From an uncultured Flavobacteriales bacterium (GTDB lineage: Bacteria > Bacteroidota > Bacteroidia > Flavobacteriales_D > Crocinitomicaceae): 33,711 nt of DNA. The notes beneath the pieces were generated by a model. The model was given only the letters and a program-made list of their open reading frames with translations. It made no database searches and was not told the origin of the DNA. Shown one piece after another: positions 16,046 to 23,103 of the stretch (position 1 is its first letter; each line of letters begins with the position of its first letter). The translations under genes were made by a program, and so were the position numbers. Where the stretch lies: contig CAJXMN010000022.1 of assembly GCA_913056215.1 (NCBI GenBank), forward strand, positions 1 to 33,711. Direction: 5' to 3'.

Positions 16046-16807
16046 ATGGAGTTGTTATATAGCCACGGTTTTCAAGGTATACTCTTACTACTAATTGGGG
16101 CTGCAGCATATATAATTTCTACTGTCGGTGCTGGTGGCGGGGCACTGCTGACTATTCCAGGGGTAAGTGCGATAATTGGTATTTCATCCACTGCGCCAAT
16201 TGTGAATCTAGGTGCTTTTGTAGGGCGTCCATCCCGATTTTGGCTGTTTCGCAAAACCATTGACTGGAAAATTGTATTGTACTATTTACCTGCTTCGGCT
16301 GCGGGTACTTTTACAGCAGCCTACTTTTTTAAAGCTTCGCCCGTTGCCTGGATACAATTATGCATGGGGCTATTTCTGGTGAGTACATTATTCCAGTACA
16401 AATACGGCAAGAAACGTTCAAGCTTTGCTATGCGCAGGATTTTTTTCATACCCATTGGTTTTTTTGTTTCGCTCATTGGCACATTCACTGGTGGCATTGG
16501 ACCCGTTCAAAATCCCTTTTATCTCAATCTGAAATTATCAAAAGAAACTATGATTGGCACCAAAACAGCTAATTCATTTTTTATGGGATTGTTCCAATTG
16601 ATCGGATATTCATCCTGGGGCTTATTTACAAATGAAATGATATTTTTCGGTATTTGTTTAGGAATCGGTGCTACCATCGGTAATATTATCGGGAAACGTA
16701 TCGTTGTTCAGATCAGCGAAAAGGTATTTCTTCGATTTGTGCTCGTTATCATGGTTGTGAGCGGAATTGTGCTCATCATTGAAAGCCTCTTTATGCTTTA
16801 CAACTAA
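16046..16807 (+). CDS. TauE/SafE family (TSUP) membrane transporter
   Basis: A 253-residue integral membrane protein with about eight hydrophobic helices and the TSUP hallmark of paired glycine-rich half-repeats. The first is STVGAGGGALLTIPG near residues 26-40, the second is GTFTGGIGPVQNPF near 146-159. The family exports or imports small organic and sulfur-containing anions such as sulfite, sulfoacetate or thiosulfate; the substrate cannot be read from sequence. It follows rfaE2 by 20 bp and is probably in the same transcript. It converges on the AtpI-like gene with only 13 bp between stop codons. Confidence 0.85.
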   Translation: MELLYSHGFQGILLLLIGAAAYIISTVGAGGGALLTIPGVSAIIGISSTAPIVNLGAFVGRPSRFWLFRKTIDWKIVLYYLPASAAGTFTAAYFFKASPVAWIQLCMGLFLVSTLFQYKYGKKRSSFAMRRIFFIPIGFFVSLIGTFTGGIGPVQNPFYLNLKLSKETMIGTKTANSFFMGLFQLIGYSSWGLFTNEMIFFGICLGIGATIGNIIGKRIVVQISEKVFLRFVLVIMVVSGIVLIIESLFMLYN

Positions 16808-16820
16808 AAACAAAACCAGC

Positions 16821-17195
16821 TCACCTTTCCTGCGCTTTTGTTTTGATGAGGTAAACCGATTGAACAGCCAAAAAAATTAAGAAAATAACCACAAATTGGA
16901 GCATATTTGTCTTCAAGTGATCTGTCAACGTATAACGAAGGTAGGTTACGTAACTCATAACTCCCAAAAGCTGGACAACTGTTACAATCATGAATGCTTG
17001 CGGAAACTCAATATTTTTCATGCGTTTTTCAAGGACAAAAACACTACTCCCAATAACGGCTAGAATAAAAAGAACAGCATAACTCAAGTAGGATTTCTCA
17101 TCCAATCGGATAATAGTTGTAAAACTGCTAAGACCAGCATGAATTCCTCCAATCACTAGTAAAAGTAGAACTGAATAAACAATATCTCTAATCAT
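16821..17195 (-). CDS. Small four-helix membrane protein, AtpI-like (ATP synthase assembly region)
   Basis: This is a 124-residue, strongly hydrophobic protein with about four transmembrane segments (roughly residues 5-24, 37-55, 66-86 and 98-116) and a short basic tail. I identify it mainly by position. In Bacteroidota a protein of this size and shape commonly sits between atpZ and atpB, and it overlaps atpZ by eight bases here. A direct family motif is weak. Unusually, no atpB follows: the operon ends here and runs into the convergent TauE gene. Confidence 0.6.
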   Translation of the reverse strand: MIRDIVYSVLLLLVIGGIHAGLSSFTTIIRLDEKSYLSYAVLFILAVIGSSVFVLEKRMKNIEFPQAFMIVTVVQLLGVMSYVTYLRYTLTDHLKTNMLQFVVIFLIFLAVQSVYLIKTKAQER

Positions 17196-17421
17196 CTTGA
17201 TTCATTTTAGAAACTTCTCTAATAACCTGAAATAATGAGGCAAATATAGCGATCAAGGTAAGTACGAGGGTCCAAACGGGGAATTCATTGTTTTGGTTTT
17301 CATCTAACCAATCTCCTCCGAGCGCGGCGGCAGTTATTAACGCTCCCATCTGAATGGCAAGAGTAGTAAACTTTAAATAATTTTTGACCCGATCCTGTTT
17401 ATTATTCTCGTCCTCTCCCAT
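17188..17421 (-). CDS. atpZ: AtpZ/AtpI family protein
   Basis: A 77-residue protein with two hydrophobic segments (about 17-33 and 46-65) joined by a short loop containing GGDWLDENQ. This is the pattern of AtpZ/AtpI, small membrane proteins that assist FoF1 ATP synthase assembly or divalent cation entry. The N and C termini are acidic to polar, and the length is normal. It starts with ATG, one base overlapping the bactofilin stop, and is translated ahead of the AtpI-like gene. ATP synthase structural genes are not in the window. Confidence 0.8.
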   Translation of the reverse strand: MGEDENNKQDRVKNYLKFTTLAIQMGALITAAALGGDWLDENQNNEFPVWTLVLTLIAIFASLFQVIREVSKMNQDD

Positions 17422-17861
17422 TAGTATACTACATCGGAAGATTTTTGTGATTCATCTTTCGGCTCATTATTCGTTGACTTTGAAGGGTTGCCTTGATTCT
17501 TGGGAAGGTCTCCAGTCTGAATATCACCTCCAATTTGTGCACCGTCTTCAATGATCAAGCGACTTGTCTCAATTTTACCGCGAATTATTGCCGTTTTTCG
17601 TAGCGTCAATAAATCCTCTACTTTCAAATCACCTTCTACACTACCTTCAACTTCTACTTCAGTAGCGGTAATATCCCCTTTAACTGTTCCTTTTTCCCCT
17701 AATACAATTTTACTATCACAATGAACGTTTCCATCAACCGCACCATCGATACGCAAATTGCTTTCTGTTGACAAATCACCTTTCAGCTCAGCTCCAACCA
17801 CCAAACGGTTTAATCGTTCTGGGCTATCATTATCTGCTTTGTTTTTGCTGCCTTTTAACAT
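17421..17861 (-). CDS. Bactofilin family polymer-forming cytoskeletal protein
   Basis: A 146-residue bactofilin. The central domain (about residues 20-125) is built of regularly spaced beta-helix turns, for example LRIDGAVDGNVHC, VKGDITATEVEVEGSVEGDL and IRGKIETSRLIIEDGAQIGG, flanked by polar, disordered ends. Bactofilins self-assemble into nucleotide-free filaments at the membrane and scaffold cell-wall or envelope enzymes. I chose the ATG at 17861, which leaves a 10-bp gap after sprE; a longer reading from a TTG at 17909 would overlap sprE and add a hydrophobic stretch not expected in the family. The order sprE-bactofilin-atpZ is familiar in Flavobacteriales. Confidence 0.87.
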   Translation of the reverse strand: MLKGSKNKADNDSPERLNRLVVGAELKGDLSTESNLRIDGAVDGNVHCDSKIVLGEKGTVKGDITATEVEVEGSVEGDLKVEDLLTLRKTAIIRGKIETSRLIIEDGAQIGGDIQTGDLPKNQGNPSKSTNNEPKDESQKSSDVVY

Positions 17862-17871
17862 GCTTCTCTTT

Positions 17872-20568
17872 TTAAAAATTATTGCTATAAAACAACTGAT
17901 AAGCATCAAATGCCTGTTGTTGTAAGACTACCTTTAAATTATCCTTAGTAATAATATAGATATCACTCTTTCGTAAATCTCCCAAATGCTTTTTTGTTCT
18001 TTTATAATCCTTTATATAACCTTCTGCTGCACCAACTGAAGGAAATTCTTTAACCTGTACGAAGGTTGTTTTTTCATTATAAATTTGCGGCTTCGTATTC
18101 AAACGGTTTCGACTAAAGAACTCCCGATTAAAATTGGAAATCTTCTTGAGTGCAGCGGTGGCAGGCTGCTTTTTGCTGTTCAATTCTACGATAACATAAA
18201 AGGGACCTTTTTCAGTGTAAGTAAATAAATCTCCACTGGTAGTATTGAAAGGCTCAAAATCCGGAACACCATTTTTTATTAAATCAATCAATTCCTGTGA
18301 TCGCTCCGCCACGCGCGTTTCAGGAAATTCAGCTATAGCTTGCTCCAAAACAGGTATAAGCGTTGTTTTATCGGGGTTCACTCGTCCCATCGCCATTGCT
18401 TTTAACAAGAAATATTGTTTTCTAAAGATGTTGTCCTTTTCCTTTTCGAGCACTTTATTTGCCTTAAGGATCACCGGGTAATAGAGCCCACGTTCAAACC
18501 GCTCAACTGATCGGATGTATTCTTTCCGCGCCAGAGCATCGCGTTCCTTTTTCTTAATGAAATAATCGGGATCTTCCAGATAATTGGCGTAATCAGAATC
18601 CGGATAGTTTTCCATAATGTAGTTCGCATATTTCTTCTTTTGACTTGATTTATTTTTCTTATCGTAAATCTTATAAAGTTGAAATGCTGAAAGTACGTTG
18701 TGTTTATTTTCTACGCCGTGATCTATAACTCTTTGAAACTGACGCGCCCCTAATTCGACCTCATTCAATTGTTGTTTATAAATCATACCTGAACTGTAAA
18801 GTGCTTCAAGTAAACGCTTGTTACTCGCAGCCATCGCAGAATCAGTAAGCGGAACATCTTCAATCAACATTTCAGGTGTTAAATCTTCCACCGTAACCTC
18901 TTTATCCTCTTCTCCTTGGGCTTGCAACGTGTCTGTAGTAGCGGTATCTGACTGTACAATCGGCTGCGTAATATGATTGGGTTTTTTCGACAATCTCCAA
19001 TAGTCTTCATTTTCCCGTTGCCCCCAGACGCGGCGGAACTCTTCGACTCCTTCTTGCATCGCCTTGGCGTTAGCAAAATACCATTTATTCCCTCTTCCTT
19101 GATTTTGCTCGGCATACGATTGTTGTAATTCACGTATTTTCGCGGCACGTTCTGCTTCACGGCGTTTGCGCTCTTCTTCCTCTTTTTTCAACTGAGCAAT
19201 AACATCCTTCAAAAACTTTTTTCGCGTCTTTTCATCCATACGTGCTATACGCTGAACGCTATCTTCAAAAGCGATAAGATCCATATCTTCTACAAGATCC
19301 GCTAGTTTTTCTGCTTTTGTTTTAATCAATTCAGCATTTTCATAAGTCGCTGGAATAACCTGCGCTGAACTGTCAAAATATTTTTGAGCTGAAACAAAGT
19401 TCTTATCTTCAAAAGCTAAGTCACCTGATTTTTCATAGCTCACACCTTTCTGTCTCGGATTGTTCAGCGAATAGAATACCGATTTAGTCAAGTAGGTTTT
19501 AGCCTGAGGCCGATCGTTTCGACTCAGTTCGATTTCTGCCATCGCGTAATATATCTGATCCCTAAACTCCATATATCGCTCCTCTTCGGCCATATCCTTC
19601 AGTTCTCCGATCATTTCGTTTTGACTCAAATCACTCACTACAGCCCGATTAACCCGAGCGTTAAAACTCATTTCAAAAGGAGCATTTTTACGTATAGTTT
19701 GAGTATAATATTCGCGTGCTTCTGGATTACCTGCTTTTTGAAGCAGCTGTCCAATGATAAAACTAATTCTGGCCTTGTCTTCTTTTTTTCGTGATTCCTC
19801 TAATGCGATTTTTAATTGATCAACTGCGCGTTTATAATTATTGTTTCGAATCGCGAGCATTGCCTTTGCTTTAGCCAATTCAAATTCAAAATCTTTTGGC
19901 AAAGGAGGGATTTCTTCCGACTTTGACTTTGATTTCATCTTTCGAACAATTTTGGATTTCGATTTTTCGTCTTCCTGCTTAGCAATTATATTCTGCTTGC
20001 GTTGTTCAAGTTTTTGTAGCGTTCTGGCAGCTTCCGTCAAATCACCGAGCTCCATTTGCGTTCGTGCCTCCCACAATTGCCCAGTATAAGTACTCGATCG
20101 GTTCTTATAAAATTTCCTCACATATTCAAAATTGTCCAACGCCTTCTGGTACTCCCGTTTAATGTAATTGGCTTTACCAATCATGATCCAGTTTTGATCG
20201 ATCCAATTGGCATGCTCCGTTTTTTTCTGAGAGGGTTTCGACGCTGTCGGCATGCTGTGTTTGGATATCACTTTTTGGCATTTTGAAATAGCCGTATCTA
20301 CAATAGGATAGAAATCAGTCACATCTTCTTCGTTGGGATATAATTCAATCGGCAAAATAGAATTGAAATCTTCACGATATTTCCTGCGATAATCTTCAAG
20401 ACCAATTCGGATCAACTCTTTCGCATTAAAATATCCATTAAACCGTGCTGTGGTGCTGTGGTAAGTGCGATTAATAAACGTGTTCTTTTCTGTTGAACAA
20501 GCAAATACAACGGCAATAACGGCTAGTATTCCCATCAAGAAAGAAAATGTATTGCTCTTACGATTCAT
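17872..20568 (-). CDS. sprE: SprE/PorW family TPR lipoprotein of the type IX secretion and gliding machinery
   Basis: An 898-residue lipoprotein. The signal peptide ends at VFAC (Cys24). The mature N terminus, FINRTYHSTTARFNGYFNAKE, contains the NRTYHSTTARFNGYFN core diagnostic for SprE/PorW, a protein needed for T9SS secretion and gliding in Bacteroidota. Multiple tetratricopeptide-like helical repeats follow (about 110-480, then 600-780). Between them lies a charged, probably coiled segment rich in Lys, Glu and Arg (about 450-500). The C-terminal part has paired beta/alpha segments (FYVIVELNSKKQPAT and a related repeat). I prefer the ATG at 20568 over a GTG two codons upstream. A -7 element lies 30 bases upstream. 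Confidence 0.88.
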   Translation of the reverse strand: MNRKSNTFSFLMGILAVIAVVFACSTEKNTFINRTYHSTTARFNGYFNAKELIRIGLEDYRRKYREDFNSILPIELYPNEEDVTDFYPIVDTAISKCQKVISKHSMPTASKPSQKKTEHANWIDQNWIMIGKANYIKREYQKALDNFEYVRKFYKNRSSTYTGQLWEARTQMELGDLTEAARTLQKLEQRKQNIIAKQEDEKSKSKIVRKMKSKSKSEEIPPLPKDFEFELAKAKAMLAIRNNNYKRAVDQLKIALEESRKKEDKARISFIIGQLLQKAGNPEAREYYTQTIRKNAPFEMSFNARVNRAVVSDLSQNEMIGELKDMAEEERYMEFRDQIYYAMAEIELSRNDRPQAKTYLTKSVFYSLNNPRQKGVSYEKSGDLAFEDKNFVSAQKYFDSSAQVIPATYENAELIKTKAEKLADLVEDMDLIAFEDSVQRIARMDEKTRKKFLKDVIAQLKKEEEERKRREAERAAKIRELQQSYAEQNQGRGNKWYFANAKAMQEGVEEFRRVWGQRENEDYWRLSKKPNHITQPIVQSDTATTDTLQAQGEEDKEVTVEDLTPEMLIEDVPLTDSAMAASNKRLLEALYSSGMIYKQQLNEVELGARQFQRVIDHGVENKHNVLSAFQLYKIYDKKNKSSQKKKYANYIMENYPDSDYANYLEDPDYFIKKKERDALARKEYIRSVERFERGLYYPVILKANKVLEKEKDNIFRKQYFLLKAMAMGRVNPDKTTLIPVLEQAIAEFPETRVAERSQELIDLIKNGVPDFEPFNTTSGDLFTYTEKGPFYVIVELNSKKQPATAALKKISNFNREFFSRNRLNTKPQIYNEKTTFVQVKEFPSVGAAEGYIKDYKRTKKHLGDLRKSDIYIITKDNLKVVLQQQAFDAYQLFYSNNF

Positions 20569-20598
20569 CTGCACTTCGTACTATTAACTCCAAGAGTG

Positions 20599-20606
20599 CA
20601 AAAATA
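20599..20606 (-). promoter_or_regulatory. Bacteroidota -7 promoter element before sprE
   Basis: On the minus strand this reads TATTTTTG, an exact TAnnTTTG match. It lies 30 bases before the sprE ATG, predicting a leader of about 25 nt. A TTTG 14 bp upstream is too close to be a standard -33 element, so only the -7 half is well supported. Confidence 0.5.
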
Positions 20607-20635
20607 TTATTATTCTTCAACAAATTTTTAATGCA

Positions 20636-20665
20636 ATGAAAAAAGCCAGAGTTTCCCCTGGCTTT
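20636..20665 (-). terminator. Intrinsic terminator after the YceI-like gene
   Basis: Arms AAAGCCAG (20642-20649) and CTGGCTTT (20658-20665) form an 8-bp perfect stem with an 8-nt loop. Read on the minus strand, the stem is followed by a run of T residues. It lies 22 bases beyond the stop of the YceI-like gene and separates that transcript from sprE. Confidence 0.85.
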
Positions 20666-20687
20666 CTTACTATTCAAAAGAATGCGA

Positions 20688-21353
20688 TTAGTCACAATTT
20701 TTTGTTAATTCTGAATTAAACTTAATAGTCACTTCAGACCAAAGCTTAGAAACAGTATCTCCCTCCACCTTGTTTGTATGTAAGTCTTTACACGCTTCAT
20801 TCAATGCTTCTACACCTTCCTGCGCGTTCCATTTATTGACATCGATATCTGTAGAAAACTTAAGTTTATTGTCTTCCAACATATAATCCGTCGTCACTTT
20901 ATTCGTGACTTCATTCATCGTGATATCAAGCGAAATTTTCTTATTGTCTTCATCCATTTCAAGCACCTTCCCTGAAATCATTTCCGTACTTTTTAACATT
21001 CCAAAGAAGAGCGAATCAATTTTTTTGTTTCGGTCTTCATTATTGGTCTCAACTACTCCTGTTGGGATAGTAAAGCTTAAGCTTTCAAAAATGGCTTTCG
21101 GAGAAGCTCCCGAAGTTTTTCCTTCCACTTGCATTTCTGGGAGTGTTCCTCCTACTCCAGTTCTGTTTAAATATTTATAGGCCGTAAAAGCTACCTCTGT
21201 TTTTTCAGGACTGTACTCGTAAATACAATTATTGATAGCGCTCTTTTCCTTATCCTTTTGAGCTGATTTGTCCTGCGTTTCTTCTCCACCACAACTTACC
21301 AATAGCGAACTAACTGCTAGTAACGTTACATATTTGAATTTTGTCATCTTCAT
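20688..21353 (-). CDS. YceI-like domain lipoprotein
   Basis: A 221-residue lipoprotein with lipobox LLVSC (Cys21), followed by a short acidic and lysine-rich linker. From about residue 45 the sequence has the YceI-type beta-barrel pattern: VAFTAYKYLNRTGVGGTLP, SFTIPTGVVETNNEDRNKKID, and alternating strands in the LDITMNEVTNKV region. YceI barrels bind isoprenoid-like lipids in the periplasm; the ligand here is unknown. The C terminus (WSEVTIKFNSELTKNC) ends in a free cysteine that could pair with Cys188 or another cysteine in the mature part. An ATG at codon 3 is an equally possible start. It forms its own transcription unit, closed by a terminator. Confidence 0.78.
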   Translation of the reverse strand: MKMTKFKYVTLLAVSSLLVSCGGEETQDKSAQKDKEKSAINNCIYEYSPEKTEVAFTAYKYLNRTGVGGTLPEMQVEGKTSGASPKAIFESLSFTIPTGVVETNNEDRNKKIDSLFFGMLKSTEMISGKVLEMDEDNKKISLDITMNEVTNKVTTDYMLEDNKLKFSTDIDVNKWNAQEGVEALNEACKDLHTNKVEGDTVSKLWSEVTIKFNSELTKNCD

Positions 21354-21480
21354 TCCATTTTGATTTGAATTCGCCTAAATGTATAAATTATTCATCAAGT
21401 AAAAAATGAGAATGCCATTAATTATAGAAAAGATTACACAAAACAAACTAACTCACGAATGTAATTCTGAATAGTTGTTA

Positions 21481-21488
21481 TACTTTTG
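21481..21488 (+). promoter_or_regulatory. Bacteroidota -7 promoter element directly before the DUF3109 gene
   Basis: TACTTTTG matches TAnnTTTG exactly and ends only five bases before the ATG at 21494. With a transcript start 4-6 bases beyond the element, the message would be leaderless or nearly so. No clear TTG lies at the -33 position. Confidence 0.6.
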
Positions 21489-21493
21489 CAACT

Positions 21494-22081
21494 ATGCTCG
21501 TAGAAATAAAAGATAAACTCGTGAGTGCCGATTTATTCCAGGAAAAATTTGTTTGCGATCTCTCCGCTTGCAAAGGTTCCTGCTGCGTTGAAGGCGATGA
21601 TGGTGCTCCTTTAAAAAAGGATGAAATTGAAACACTCAGAGCAGTTTACCCCAACGTAAAACCATATCTCACCAAGAAAGGGATTGAAGCGATTGAAAAA
21701 AATGACGTTTACTACAACGACCGCTTTGACGAACCCGTGACGACATTGGTAGATAATGGCGCGTGTGCTTTCGCCAATTTCGACACCGATGGTACCGCCA
21801 AATGCAGTATTGAACAGGCTTATCGCGAGGGCAAAATCAACTGGAAAAAACCAATTTCTTGCGAACTATTTCCTGTTCGCGTTAAAAAATACAATAGCTT
21901 CACCGCTTTAAACTATGAAGCCATCGATATATGCAAACCGGCCTGTTCGTGTGGAGATCATCTCAATGTAAAGTTATATCAATTTTTAAAAGAACCCCTC
22001 AAGAAATCCTTTGGCGAAGACTTTTATAATGAACTTCAGCTGGTAGATCGAGCGATTGAAGAGGACCGAGAATCATTGTAA
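21494..22081 (+). CDS. DUF3109 family cysteine-rich protein
   Basis: A 195-residue soluble protein of the DUF3109 family, common in Bacteroidota and of unknown function. It has many conserved cysteines: FVCDLSACKGSCC (residues 19-31), CAFAN and CSIEQ in the middle, ISCELFPVR, and CKPACSCG near residue 150. Their spacing resembles the YkgJ-type CxxxCxxxCC zinc or iron-sulfur proteins, so a metal-binding role is plausible but inferred. It starts almost at the predicted transcript start and is followed within about 50 bp by a SAM methyltransferase, which probably shares its message. Confidence 0.88.
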   Translation: MLVEIKDKLVSADLFQEKFVCDLSACKGSCCVEGDDGAPLKKDEIETLRAVYPNVKPYLTKKGIEAIEKNDVYYNDRFDEPVTTLVDNGACAFANFDTDGTAKCSIEQAYREGKINWKKPISCELFPVRVKKYNSFTALNYEAIDICKPACSCGDHLNVKLYQFLKEPLKKSFGEDFYNELQLVDRAIEEDRESL

Positions 22082-22128
22082 TAGCCCATTAGTTTTTGGG
22101 GTACGGCATGTTTCCAAATAAAAAACAC

Positions 22129-22992
22129 ATGAATAAGAATAAGTTATTTACTACTGGTTGGAACGATTACGAATTACTGGATGCTGGTGGAAATAAAAAA
22201 CTGGAACGCTGGGGTGATATTATTACCATTCGACCTGAACGACAAGCTTATTTCCGTTCTGGTTTACCTTTTGAACAGTGGAATCAACAAGCTCATTTGA
22301 TATTTGAATCAACTGGTAAAAGTTCAGGTCAGTGGAAAACCAAAAAAGGTCATGATAAAATTACTGAATGGACAATTGAGTACGGGCAATTGACCTTTTT
22401 ACTCGCTCCTACCAAATTTAAACACATCGGTTTGTTCCCCGAACAAAAAAGCAACTGGGATTACCTTACTGAACTGATTACTCCAGGAGACAAAATGCTC
22501 AACTTGTTTGCATACACTGGAGCAGCTTCTCTCGTGGCCAAGCAATGCGGAGCAGATGTCACACATGTCGACTCTGTCAAGCAACTCATTACATGGGCCC
22601 GAAAAAATATGGAGTTATCGACATTAGAGGACATCCGCTGGGTACACGAAGATGCATTAAAATTTGCCCGTCGTGAGGTGAAACGGGGTAACACCTACAA
22701 TTGTGTCGTTATGGATCCACCTGCCTGGGGAATTGGAGCAAAGAAAGAAAAATGGAAAATTGAAGATCAATTGCCTCAACTCATTCAAATGGCCTACTCA
22801 TTACTTGAGCCGAATGGCACGCTCATTTTAAACACCTATTCACCCCGCGTGGATATGAAAATGATTGCTAAAGTCGTTGCTCCTCATTTCAATTATTTTA
22901 CACTACAAGAGTTGTGGATGCAAACGAAGACGGGTAAATCATTATTCTACGGTCATTTGTTACGTGCAACAAAACAGTCCTCATCGCACTGA
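22129..22992 (+). CDS. Class I SAM-dependent methyltransferase, RlmI/RlmL-like catalytic domain
   Basis: This 287-residue protein has an N-terminal beta-rich part (WNDYELLDAGGNKKLERWG, residues 11-29) and a Rossmann-type methyltransferase domain. The SAM-binding motif is NLFAYTGAAS (125-134), with an acidic motif II VTHVD (144-148). The catalytic MDPPAWG (195-201) resembles the DPP motifs of rRNA cytosine and guanine methyltransferases of the RlmI group. The PUA domain of RlmI is missing. An rRNA substrate is likely but not proven. Upstream in-frame starts exist (ATG 22108, TTG 22096). I chose 22129 because homologous proteins begin shortly before the W.DYEL motif, but this start is uncertain. 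Confidence 0.82.
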   Translation: MNKNKLFTTGWNDYELLDAGGNKKLERWGDIITIRPERQAYFRSGLPFEQWNQQAHLIFESTGKSSGQWKTKKGHDKITEWTIEYGQLTFLLAPTKFKHIGLFPEQKSNWDYLTELITPGDKMLNLFAYTGAASLVAKQCGADVTHVDSVKQLITWARKNMELSTLEDIRWVHEDALKFARREVKRGNTYNCVVMDPPAWGIGAKKEKWKIEDQLPQLIQMAYSLLEPNGTLILNTYSPRVDMKMIAKVVAPHFNYFTLQELWMQTKTGKSLFYGHLLRATKQSSSH

Positions 22993-23103
22993 GAAAATAA
23001 ATTGAGTGTTTTTAACAACACATTTCATCGTTGTTATATATACCCTGAACAACAATAACCGCTATATTTTTCGTACATTAGCAATCGCAAAATTTTCGAT
23101 TTT

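Noticed and set aside
16807-16844. AAAACAAAA / TTTTGTTTT inverted repeat at the TauE and AtpI-like junction
   Set aside because: The 9-bp stem is almost all A-T with a 20-nt loop and overlaps coding sequence, so it is too weak to call a terminator.
17862-17909. TTG start adding a hydrophobic N terminus to the bactofilin
   Set aside because: The extension lies inside the end of sprE and gives an N terminus not expected for bactofilins; the ATG at 17861 is cleaner.
23006-23053. Short inverted repeats (GTGTT/AACAC and GTTGTT/AACAAC) before the E1 gene
   Set aside because: Stems of five or six mostly A-T pairs with no T run are common by chance in this composition; neither a terminator nor an operator is supported.
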